This document shows, one piece after another, positions 51,317 through 58,831 of a DNA stretch of 64,000 nucleotides (positions are counted from its first letter, which is position 1; each line of letters begins with the position of its first letter). The notes below the pieces were generated by a model. It was not told the origin of the DNA. It ran no database searches and saw only the letters and a list, made by a program, of their open reading frames with translations. The position numbers were made by a program, and so were the translations under genes. This stretch comes from Micromonospora coxensis (GTDB taxonomy: Bacteria > Actinomycetota > Actinomycetes > Mycobacteriales > Micromonosporaceae): positions 3,906,001 through 3,970,000 of the forward strand of contig NZ_LT607753.1 in assembly GCF_900090295.1 (NCBI RefSeq). Direction: 5' to 3'.

Positions 51317-52079
51317 AGCAGAGTTTCGATACACGATCAAGGCGGCCCGCAAGGGGCCGCCGCCTGGGCGCGCGCCGGCCGCTGCCGCTGTCGCTCTGCG
51401 GCCGTCACGCCTGATGCCCGGCGGCTGGCGCGGACAGCGGGAAAGCCCGGAGGGCCGCCGCAGAACGACAGAGCGTCGACCGGTGGTGTGGTGGGCCGGC
51501 AGCCGGCCGGGCCGCGGCCAGGACCCGCGCGGCGTAGGGGAGGGGACGCCGGCCACGTCGGCGAGCTCGCGGCGGTCGCGGGGTTGCGGTTAGGGCGCCT
51601 CCGGCGGGGGCGCTCCGGCTCCAGGATGGCCGGGGACCGTCGGCGGGTCACGGTCCGTGGGTGGCTACGGTAGGCCATCCCGCCTGCCATCGACCCGGGC
51701 AAGCCGAGCAGAGCACCGCCCGACCCGCCAGCGTCCGTACGTGCGTCAAGGCCGTCTTGACGTGGCGGACCGGGCGGTGGCCCGCTCCACAGGAGTGCGG
51801 GTCGATGGCACACGGGATGGCAGGTAGCCACCGGTAGGGCGCTGCTGTGAGGGGTCGATTTCAGCGTGGCTACCAGAACCGCGAGCCAGGCACCGTCACC
51901 TGAACGGCTCGTCGAGGACCGGCCCTGCATGCACCGAGAGCAGCCGAATAGACCAGGTACAACGGGTCGACCGGCACGGAACCGATCCGTTAACATCGTT
52001 TTCCCTGAGTAGTAGGGCCATCACGCCACGTGATTCGGGTCTGGCCCTCGACGTCGCACCAGGTGGGAGTGTCTTTCGG
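51317..52079. repeat. Non-coding block shared by elements A and B (copy in B)
   Basis: 763 bp between the Nudix gene and the defence operon. About 51325-51850 aligns by eye with 33540-34080: GATCAAGGCGGCCC...GGGGCCGCC hairpin at the left, CGGCGGCTGGCGCGGA, GGCGCTCCGGCTCCAGGATGGCCG, and the 148-nt module at the right. 51850-52079 is unique and should hold the promoter of the ABC-3C operon. No protein-like frame is seen. Confidence 0.75.
51674..51821. ncRNA. 148-nt nested-hairpin module, copy 2
   Basis: The same length and folding plan as copy 1. The outer stem is stronger: GCCATCCCG (51674-51682) with CGGGATGGC (51813-51821), and GCCATCGACCCG with CGGGTCGATGGC. A change from G to A in the left arm relative to copy 1 turns a wobble into a Watson-Crick pair. 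The unpaired CCGGGCAAGCCGAGCAG and the inner CGTCAAG/CTTGACG stem are kept. Confidence 0.5.
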
Positions 52080-53327
52080 GTGACCGACGCAACGAAGCAA
52101 GAGCCCACTCCCGGCCTTGGCAACCTCGCCACGATCGCCAATGTAACGAACGACCCCACCGGACTCGACACCTTCGCTCGCTACCTCTGGCAGGCAAAAC
52201 AAGTAGTGCGACAGTGGCTGACCTGCTTGCGGGAACAAGACGGGCCCGCCTTCGCCGTCTGTGAGCAGATCGAGGACCTTGCTCTTGTCCACTCCGACAA
52301 GGTCCGCCTCATCCAGCTCAAGACCCGTGACAAGGGCTCCTGGAGCGTCGTCGCCATGTGCGAAAGCGGACTCGACGCGCTCGTTCGGTCGTACGTGAAC
52401 GCGCGCAAAGCCAAGTGCCACGAACTCTACAGCTACGAACTCTGGCTTGAAGGAACGACGGCACCGAAGGCGGACACCGCTAGCTTCGTGCGTGACCCCA
52501 CTACAGCAAGCAACGACGTCCGCGCTCGCCTCGTCGCACACGGCCTCATCAGAGCCTGGGTGGACGACTTCCTGCAGCGCCTAGTCATCGAGCCTGGACA
52601 GCCCACCCAGATGTACATCGACAAGGTGGCGATGTGGGAAATGTCAGCCCTGTGGCCCGCACTGTCTCATCAGGAAGTGCAGCACCTCTACGAACGGCTC
52701 CTCAGCGCCGCAAGCGCTGCACAAACTGGCGGTGCTGGTCAGCCGGCATCCATCCAGGCGATCTTGGCCGCAGCGCTTCCGCACGTGAGTTACGACCTCC
52801 CGCGTCCAGGAGAGCCCGGCTGGTCAGACATCGAGCCCATACACAACCAGACTCTCAGCCGCAGCATGCTCACATCACTCACTCCGCCCCTACCCGGCGA
52901 ACGACAACACCAACTCCTCGCGCGCATGGCTAATGGATCTGCAACATCGCTGATGGAACTGAAGATGAGAGCTGCAGGTGCCAGCACAACGCTCATCGAA
53001 GATGTTCAGGAACTGCGAGCCACCATGGAAGTCGAGCGTCAACTCCTACTCGCCAGTCGCGACAATGCAGAGTCCGACCTAGAGGACCTAGCCCGTCGCG
53101 TGCTGCGGATGGCCCAAGCCACCTCTACTCGCATCAAGCTCTCTGCCGTTGGGAACCCCGTCGCTGCCGGCCGCCCCGCCGAAGCTATCGCCGCTGACTT
53201 ACGTGCCCGCCCCCACGATCTCGCCCAATGCGACCGGCAACCCTTGCTCCATCAGGACGAAGAACTCATCTTCGGCTACCTCGGCCACCTATCCGACCTC
53301 TGCCGCTTCGACTGGGGTCTCTCGTGA
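52080..53327 (+). CDS. ABC-3C effector: DUF4297-like nuclease
   Basis: 415 residues. The N-terminal domain has GLDTFARYLWQAKQVVRQWL, then E62-Q-I-E65-D, then IQ79LK81TRD, the DUF4297 (Cap4-type) form of a PD-(D/E)xK endonuclease. The C-terminal part is helical. It is the first gene of a three-gene operon with an ABC ATPase, the arrangement of ABC-three-component defence systems in which the first protein is the toxic effector. GTG 52080 has only a weak ribosome site. The stop overlaps the next start (GTGA). Confidence 0.8.
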   Translation: MTDATKQEPTPGLGNLATIANVTNDPTGLDTFARYLWQAKQVVRQWLTCLREQDGPAFAVCEQIEDLALVHSDKVRLIQLKTRDKGSWSVVAMCESGLDALVRSYVNARKAKCHELYSYELWLEGTTAPKADTASFVRDPTTASNDVRARLVAHGLIRAWVDDFLQRLVIEPGQPTQMYIDKVAMWEMSALWPALSHQEVQHLYERLLSAASAAQTGGAGQPASIQAILAAALPHVSYDLPRPGEPGWSDIEPIHNQTLSRSMLTSLTPPLPGERQHQLLARMANGSATSLMELKMRAAGASTTLIEDVQELRATMEVERQLLLASRDNAESDLEDLARRVLRMAQATSTRIKLSAVGNPVAAGRPAEAIAADLRARPHDLAQCDRQPLLHQDEELIFGYLGHLSDLCRFDWGLS

Positions 53328-53932
53328 TTCCCAGCACGAGACCCGCGGCCCGCACCCCGCCTAGGCGCGGAGGACCGCCAGCGCTCCGCGCAGACCAATC
53401 ACCGCGAGCCCGGTTCCGGCCCTCACGCGAAGCCGAGGCGCGAATCCTCCTGCTCATCGACGCCTTCAGCCGCAAAGCCCGAGGCCAATCCCGATACCTC
53501 GAAGGCCGCGTCAAGCTAGCCAAGCTTGACTTCTTGCTCCGCTACCCGCGCCATCTACGCCGCGTTCTGCTTTCCCAGGGCGTCAGCGCTGACAAGATCG
53601 AGCAGCTCGATCCCAACGAGGCGCCCCTCGACGCCCGCATGATGCGTTACCGCTACGGCCCATGGGACCCCTCCTACTACGCCGTCCTCGGATCCCTCAT
53701 CGGCCGGGGCCTCGTCGTGGTAGCCCCCCTCGGCAACGGCTTCGGCTACCGCACCACCAACACCGGCGCGGACCTCGCAGCCAACCTGCGCGCCGACGGC
53801 AGCTTCGACGACATCAACCAGCGCCTAGCCCTCCTACGCCGCTACCTCGACAAGTCCGGAAACACGCTCAAGAGTTACCTGTACGAACTGCCCGAAATTG
53901 CCGACGCCGCATGGCACGAGGATCTGACGTGA
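53324..53932 (+). CDS. ABC-3C middle component
   Basis: 202 residues from GTG 53324. After a basic, disordered start comes a winged-helix-like domain (EARILLLIDAFSRKARGQSR; LAKLDFLLRYPRHLRRVLL; MMRYRYGPWDPSYYAVLGSL; IGRGLVVVAPLGNGFGYRTT). Middle components of ABC-3C systems are small proteins of this kind that link effector and ATPase. It overlaps both partners by 4 bp, so the three proteins are made together. Confidence 0.75.
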   Translation: MIPSTRPAARTPPRRGGPPALRADQSPRARFRPSREAEARILLLIDAFSRKARGQSRYLEGRVKLAKLDFLLRYPRHLRRVLLSQGVSADKIEQLDPNEAPLDARMMRYRYGPWDPSYYAVLGSLIGRGLVVVAPLGNGFGYRTTNTGADLAANLRADGSFDDINQRLALLRRYLDKSGNTLKSYLYELPEIADAAWHEDLT

Positions 53933-55917
53933 GCCGACCTACCACGACCCCGCCAGAACCGGAAACCGAGCTCCAACCGGTTCATCCACACCGCCTCGAA
54001 CTACTGCAGGTAGATCTTGTAGGTGGTGGCCGTGAAGTCACCTTCAACGCAGGCCTCAACCACATCGTCGGCGACATCACCACAGGCAAGACCACCTTCA
54101 TCCGCCTGATCCGAGCGCTGCTCGGCACCATGCCCAAGGACCTACCACCCGAAGTCGACTACGTCGACGCCATCCGTGGGCACGTCATGCTCGGCGACCG
54201 CGCATGGAAGATCTATCGACCCCGAACCACTACCAGTGACGCACTCGTCGAGATCAGCGAAGACGAGAGCGAGCCAGGCCGTGAAGCCCTATCAGTACGG
54301 CTCCCCGTTGCCCGCTCGACTCACACCTACAGCACCTTTCTGCTCGACCGACTCAACATTCCAGAAATCAGCGTTCCTCAAGCCCGAACTGACCCCACCG
54401 GTGTTCAGAGCCCGGTCACCATGACCGACTGGCTTGGATACTGCATCATCACTGGCGACGAACTCGACACTGAGGTCTTCGGACACAAGCGCCACTTCCG
54501 CGACGTCAAACGCCGCTGGGTCTTCGAGATCGCCTACGGCTACTACGAACCCGAACTCGCCCGCCTCAACGCCCAGCTGCGTCACTTGCAACGACAGCTC
54601 GACTCCCTCGAACACGACGCTGAGGTCCGTGCCCAATTCCTCAAGGACACCCCCTTCGCGGACCTCGCCACCCTTGACTTGCAATTGGCGGCCAGCACGA
54701 CAGAGCTCGACCACGTCATCGAACAACGCCGAGCTCTCGGAAGTGCAGTAACCTACGTCCCGGGCGTCCAGCAGGCGCGAGAAGATCTGCTCGCCGCACG
54801 CAGCCGTCGTGCCGACATCGCAGATCGCATGTCTCGGCTCCAGGCGCAAATCAAGGACCTCAGCGATCTGGTCAGGCAACTGAGTAGTCAGTCCGCCCGC
54901 CTCACTCGCGCTATCGTCGCCGGCGAGTGGCTTGTGGATTTCGACTTCGTGGTCTGTCCGCGTTGCGGCAACGATGTCGAACCAGCAAGGACCGATCCGC
55001 ACCTGTGCTACCTATGCCTGCAACAGCCGCGGCCTGCGCCCTCCGAAGCCGAGCTGCTGAGCGAGCAGGACCGCATCGCGAGTCAGATCACCGAAACCAA
55101 CGAGGTCCTCGAAGGACGTCAGCGCGCTCTCGACAGATTGGCGTACGAGGCAACCCGACTCGACCAGCTCATCGCCGAGCTGGCCGACGACCTCGACCAG
55201 CGCACCCAAGCGTTCGTTTCCGACCACGCTGCACAGATCGAGCATCAAGCCACCCGGCAAGCTCAGCTCGAGGCCGACATCAAGCGTCTCCGTGAATACG
55301 CCGACCTCCTACGACGGCACGAGCAACAACTTGCCAGCCGCGGTGAGCTTGAAGCTCAGCAAGAAGATCTCAGGCTTCGTATCTCTGAGCGTGAACTCTC
55401 TCGATACGATGCGGAAGAGAATGTTAAAGCCCTTGAGATACGGATGCTCGAGTACCTGCAGCAACTGCGCATCCCAGACCTCGGCCTAGAACTTACGGTT
55501 AAGATCAACCGAAAAACGTACCTGCCCGAGGTCTCCGGCCGCAGCTTCGACGAACTATCCAGTCAAGGCCTCAAGACACTTGTCAACATCGCACACGCGC
55601 TCGCTCACCACACCGTGGCGATCGACCGAAATCTTCCATTGCCTGGGCTTCTCATCCTGGATGGGATTTCAGCGAACAGCGGACAAGAGGGCTTGAGCTT
55701 CGACCGCATTCGTGACGCCTACCGACTCCTCAGTAAGGTAGCGGCTGACGACTCATATCGAGGCGCACTACAAATCATCGCGGTTGACAATGAGCTCTCT
55801 CGCGAAATTATCGTTGAACTCGTTGAACGTGTTGCCCTTGAGCTCACCCAAGAGGACCGTCTCATCCGAACTCCGAATCCGTCACCAAAATCCGAGCCGG
55901 ACGACGTCGAGCCGTGA
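53929..55917 (+). CDS. ABC-3C SMC/Rad50-like ATPase
   Basis: 662 residues from GTG 53929. Walker A is G48-D-I-T-T-G-K-T-T; long coiled coils (about 205-330 and 372-510) flank a zinc hook-like C343-P-R-C346 ... C360-x-x-C363; the signature LSSQG (543-547) and Walker B LLILD (574-578) close the head. This is the Rad50-like sensor ATPase of an ABC-three-component system, probably detecting invader DNA and releasing the nuclease effector. G+C and codon use at the 3' end are less extreme than the backbone. Confidence 0.85.
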   Translation: MSRPTTTPPEPETELQPVHPHRLELLQVDLVGGGREVTFNAGLNHIVGDITTGKTTFIRLIRALLGTMPKDLPPEVDYVDAIRGHVMLGDRAWKIYRPRTTTSDALVEISEDESEPGREALSVRLPVARSTHTYSTFLLDRLNIPEISVPQARTDPTGVQSPVTMTDWLGYCIITGDELDTEVFGHKRHFRDVKRRWVFEIAYGYYEPELARLNAQLRHLQRQLDSLEHDAEVRAQFLKDTPFADLATLDLQLAASTTELDHVIEQRRALGSAVTYVPGVQQAREDLLAARSRRADIADRMSRLQAQIKDLSDLVRQLSSQSARLTRAIVAGEWLVDFDFVVCPRCGNDVEPARTDPHLCYLCLQQPRPAPSEAELLSEQDRIASQITETNEVLEGRQRALDRLAYEATRLDQLIAELADDLDQRTQAFVSDHAAQIEHQATRQAQLEADIKRLREYADLLRRHEQQLASRGELEAQQEDLRLRISERELSRYDAEENVKALEIRMLEYLQQLRIPDLGLELTVKINRKTYLPEVSGRSFDELSSQGLKTLVNIAHALAHHTVAIDRNLPLPGLLILDGISANSGQEGLSFDRIRDAYRLLSKVAADDSYRGALQIIAVDNELSREIIVELVERVALELTQEDRLIRTPNPSPKSEPDDVEP

Positions 55918-56220
55918 GCGATGGAGTCGGGGGCACACATGGGGCACAAGACATCGTGAAACGTCGGCAATCAGCGACGAACGACATGAGCCCAGGCGCG
56001 GGCTTGGCCAGGGTGCCGACCGTATCAACGCAGGTCACGCGACCGCCCGTCTAAGTTCCGCTTGAACGTCTGACACTGGGGCTGGGTAACCAACTGGGTG
56101 ACGACGGGTGCGGGCACCGCCGGACGCCCGTGGACTGCGGCGGACCGTTCGGGCCGCACGAGGGCAGACGTTAGCGGCACGGTTCCTGCGGCCAGGCTGG
56201 GACTACTCGGGTAGTCCTGA
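55918..56220. other. Gap between ABC-3C operon and HEPN gene
   Basis: 303 bp between two convergent genes. No gene and no clear hairpin terminator seen. Confidence 0.4.
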
Positions 56221-57045
56221 CTAGCGGTGACTATTCCTTTCAGCCTGGTTAGGTACCGATGGTACCGGCGCTGCCGCCTCGATCAGTGAGAGATTGAAAT
56301 GCTTCCTGCAGCGATTGAATAGCGCCAGAGAATAGGACATCAATGCCTGGTTGTATCGCTCAAACCTTTCGGCATCAATGCGTAGTTTGTCGCCTGGCTG
56401 GTAGTCGAGCCAAGGGCATGAGTCCGTAAACTTTCTGTCGCAAATCCCGGCCCGATGGGCGAGAATGTTACGGCTTTGCCACATCTCGAATATCGTCTTC
56501 CGAACATCGGCGTCAACAGCACCATCTAGTCCAACCGCCTCAAGGAGCCGTTCGAATCGAGTAACGCCGCTGGCAAGCTCTGTCCGCAAGTCGCGCTGCG
56601 CCTCGGATATCAGTAGCCGAATCCGATCATCTTCGGACAGTCGAGTGAACTCAGCGAGCGGAATGCGAACTTTCGAAAACGCGGCTCTCTCCAGCACCTC
56701 CGGTACGGCTTTCATCCATGCGCCCGCAAGGTCCTCGACCATTGCTTCCAGCGCCGACCATAGGCCGAGTAGGCAGTGCGCGTACATTAGATGACTGCCG
56801 GAAACTTCGATTTTTAGCGCTATATCCGCTCGCCTTCGCGCTATCGTCAACGCATCTGGTGTCGGATTTGTTATCTCCAATAGTTGAGGGAACTTCTTGG
56901 CGTGACCAAGTCCACTTAAATGCATCTCGATCAACGCATCTACCTCGATGCCGTAGTCGATGAATCGCAAAATTGCTTCCGCCCAAGGTTCCACCGCTGA
57001 ATCTTGTGCAGTACTTGCCTCCGAGGAAGCATCGTGTGGCGACAT
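56221..57045 (-). CDS. HEPN-domain protein with R-x4-H motif
   Basis: 274 residues, all-alpha. R192-N-I-L-A-H197 (MWQSRNILAHRAG) is the R-x4-H catalytic motif of HEPN ribonucleases, preceded by helices such as YAHCLLGLWSALEAMVEDLA. HEPN RNases act in phage defence and toxin systems. It stands alone, convergent with the ABC-3C operon, and its lower G+C marks it as cargo. Without a visible partner it could be a solo defence protein or a structural HEPN. Confidence 0.65.
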   Translation of the reverse strand: MSPHDASSEASTAQDSAVEPWAEAILRFIDYGIEVDALIEMHLSGLGHAKKFPQLLEITNPTPDALTIARRRADIALKIEVSGSHLMYAHCLLGLWSALEAMVEDLAGAWMKAVPEVLERAAFSKVRIPLAEFTRLSEDDRIRLLISEAQRDLRTELASGVTRFERLLEAVGLDGAVDADVRKTIFEMWQSRNILAHRAGICDRKFTDSCPWLDYQPGDKLRIDAERFERYNQALMSYSLALFNRCRKHFNLSLIEAAAPVPSVPNQAERNSHR

Positions 57046-57742
57046 GGCATTAATCCTAGATGAAGACAGGTCTATCCCGGAGCACCCAACGGACCTGTTG
57101 TTCGCCGAGTCGCGTGTCAGACTCCTCTAGCGGGGGACTCGGCCGGCCCTTTTCCTCGGCGTGACCGCCGGCCGAGTGGCACGCGCTGGTCAAGATGCGC
57201 AGGAGCGCCACGCCGAGGGCAAGCGGGCGGTCGGGACCGAACATGGCCCACGTGGCGAGGGCCGCCGGAACGCGGCGAGCGGGTTGCGTCCGTGCCCGTT
57301 ACGTGCCCCGATCTCGCAGTCGCCGACGGGTAACCAAGGTCAAGGCCTGACGGTCGGCGGCATACCTGGCCAGCGGTAACCGGCAGGTGGCGAGGGCTAT
57401 TCGGCTTGCCGCGCCGAGAATTCCTAAACCGTGTGTCGCAGGCGAGCAGCCAACGGAGCAGCCAAGCCGGCGATCAACGGCGGACAGCGGCGGACCGCAG
57501 GCACCGGTGGACGAGGACCAGGACCACGCCGACCAGCAGACCGCGACCGACTCGTAATGCGCAGATCATGGCAGGGTCTACACCCGGCGTTGCCGAATCA
57601 GTCTCTTTAGGATCAAGGCGGCCCGCAAGCGGGCCGCGCCGGCCCGCCCCGGCCTGCTGGCGGCCTCCGGCCGGCATCGGCCGAACGGGCCGGCTTCGAT
57701 CCGCCTGGGTGACTCGACCGCGGCTTCTGCCATCATCCGGCG
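57046..57742. other. Gene-poor region near right end of element B
   Basis: About 700 bp. A hairpin TCAAGGCGGCCCGCAAGCGG...CCGC near 57605-57630 matches the left end of the shared non-coding block in both elements. Short frames (for example near 57474-57572 on the minus strand, a 31-residue hydrophobic peptide) cannot be supported. The promoter of the HEPN gene is expected at its left edge. Confidence 0.45.
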
Positions 57743-58063
57743 ATGGAGATCTGGTCTCATGGCACCGAGCTGTACGAGGTGAACTCGTACTACAGCGTGC
57801 CCGACGACGCCTGGCAGTACGAGCTGACCGGCATGTCGCCGGCAGGCGGACATCTCTCCGTCGTCATCCCTGACGCAACCCCGGATGACGGCCCGTTCAC
57901 ACCGCAGCCAGCACATCGCGTGCTGGTGCAGGTCGGTGACAGACAGATTCCCTGGCCGATCTTCCGACGCTTCATCGACCTGGTCGAGTCGTCCGGTGAC
58001 CTCGCTGAGGCCGACAATGACGAGCCGCACACCAGCGGCCGAGACGATCGCGGGACTGGCTGA
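57743..58063 (+). CDS. Hypothetical protein
   Basis: 106 residues with a plausible globular composition (MEIWSHGTELYEVNSYYSVP; then HRVLVQVGDRQIPWPIFRRF; FIDLVESSGDL) and a charged tail. No clear ribosome site precedes the ATG. The family is not recognised. Composition is unlike the surrounding repeat-rich DNA, which favours a real gene. Confidence 0.5.
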   Translation: MEIWSHGTELYEVNSYYSVPDDAWQYELTGMSPAGGHLSVVIPDATPDDGPFTPQPAHRVLVQVGDRQIPWPIFRRFIDLVESSGDLAEADNDEPHTSGRDDRGTG

Positions 58064-58393
58064 GCGACGGTCAACTTGGGGCGATCGGCTGCCGCGCCGC
58101 TTCGCGGCTTGCCATCGGAATCCGGGATCCAGGTGCGCGGAGAGCCGGCGACACGTCAAGCCGCCCCCGGCCCGAAGGCCGGGGGCGGTAAGCCGTACTC
58201 CGCCGGATAACCGCACACCATTGGCGCCGTGCCAGCCGCATGCCAGTAGCTGGTGTCCCTGGCGGTCAGCAGCGGTCGTGATCGGGCGACATGACACCGC
58301 CGTTGACCAGGCGTTCCGGATAGATCAGGTCGGCCGAGAACGATCTTCCAAACTGGCGGTACCGATGCGCGACGTGTACGTACCATGTCGGCC
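58064..58393. other. Intergenic stretch with strong hairpin
   Basis: 330 bp without a supportable gene. A perfect 12-bp stem closed by a CGAA tetraloop (CCGCCCCCGGCC 58161-58172 with GGCCGGGGGCGG 58177-58188) can terminate transcription of the upstream gene; no T-run follows. Confidence 0.5.
58161..58188 (+). terminator. Tetraloop hairpin terminator
   Basis: A perfect 12-bp G+C stem with the stable CGAA tetraloop, about 100 bp past the stop of the 57743-58063 gene. It lacks a T-run. Confidence 0.5.
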
Positions 58394-58606
58394 ATGATCG
58401 TGGCGGAACTCCAGGAGTGGTTGTCGCAGCAGAACCCTCGCTCACCCGTCTGCGTTATGGGCATTGCTGACTGCGGCGCATCGGTGCAGGAGTGGGGCAT
58501 CAACCTCGGCACAGGGCAGGGGCCAAGCGACGACGTCGATGAGGTCATCATCTCGTGGGCCCATTCGCCGGAAGCCGAAGCCCGCTACGAAACGCAGAAG
58601 CACTGA
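58394..58606 (+). CDS. Small hypothetical protein
   Basis: 70 residues starting MIVAELQEWLSQQNPRSPVC. The pattern of a short helix followed by N-P-x-x-P-V-x-V-M resembles small phage and plasmid proteins of the form eLi..L....Pd.pVvv. The rest is acidic (SDDVDEVIISW). ATG 58385 in frame is an alternative start. Function unknown. Last gene before the right attachment core. Confidence 0.5.
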   Translation: MIVAELQEWLSQQNPRSPVCVMGIADCGASVQEWGINLGTGQGPSDDVDEVIISWAHSPEAEARYETQKH

Positions 58607-58648
58607 GGTCGTACCACCATAGGTGCAGCCGAGCTGACCGAGGCAGAC

Positions 58649-58671
58649 AGTCAGCGGATCGTCAGCGAACG
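58649..58671. repeat. Right arm-type site of element B
   Basis: AGTCAGCGGATCGTCAGCGA followed by ACG, one base different from 41094-41116 at the other end of element B, in the same orientation. It lies about 100 bp from the right core. Confidence 0.6.
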
Positions 58672-58773
58672 CCATACCGCGTGGTCCGGCTCGATCATGC
58701 TCGACGGCACGACCGATGCGTCTGACCACGCGGTACGGCACTTGATCACACTCGCTGCTACGTCAGGTCACTT

Positions 58774-58800
58774 TCCCCCCGACGGGGGTCGTCCCTTTCC
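58774..58800 (+). repeat. Attachment core, right copy (attR)
   Basis: The third copy of the 27-bp core. Without the left arm of the 6C terminator, it can form only a small CCCCC/GGGGG hairpin. Chromosomal sequence resumes just to its right, 32 bp before the 3' end of the VHL-domain gene. Confidence 0.9.
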
Positions 58801-58831
58801 GGACTCCGCAGGTGGACGGGCCGTCGCCGCC

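Larger units (their letters stand above)
41002..58800. mobile_element. AICE element B, in tandem with element A
   Basis: A 17.8-kb AICE bounded by the central and right cores. The backbone is int, xis, HUH initiator, DUF2637 spread gene, FtsK-type tra, a small zinc protein and pra, leftward with 4-bp overlaps between many genes. A GntR repressor, three small genes, an XRE regulator and a Nudix gene follow. The cargo (52080-57045) is an ABC-3C defence operon and a HEPN gene. Replication initiator, arm sites and cargo all differ from element A, so this is a second independent element, not a duplication. Confidence 0.9.

Noticed and set aside
57474..57572. 31-residue hydrophobic peptide on the minus strand
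   Set aside because: Too short, no ribosome site seen and no recognised family.
58156..58551. 131-codon minus-strand frame as a transposase remnant
   Set aside because: No transposase motif could be recognised and it overlaps a more plausible + strand gene.
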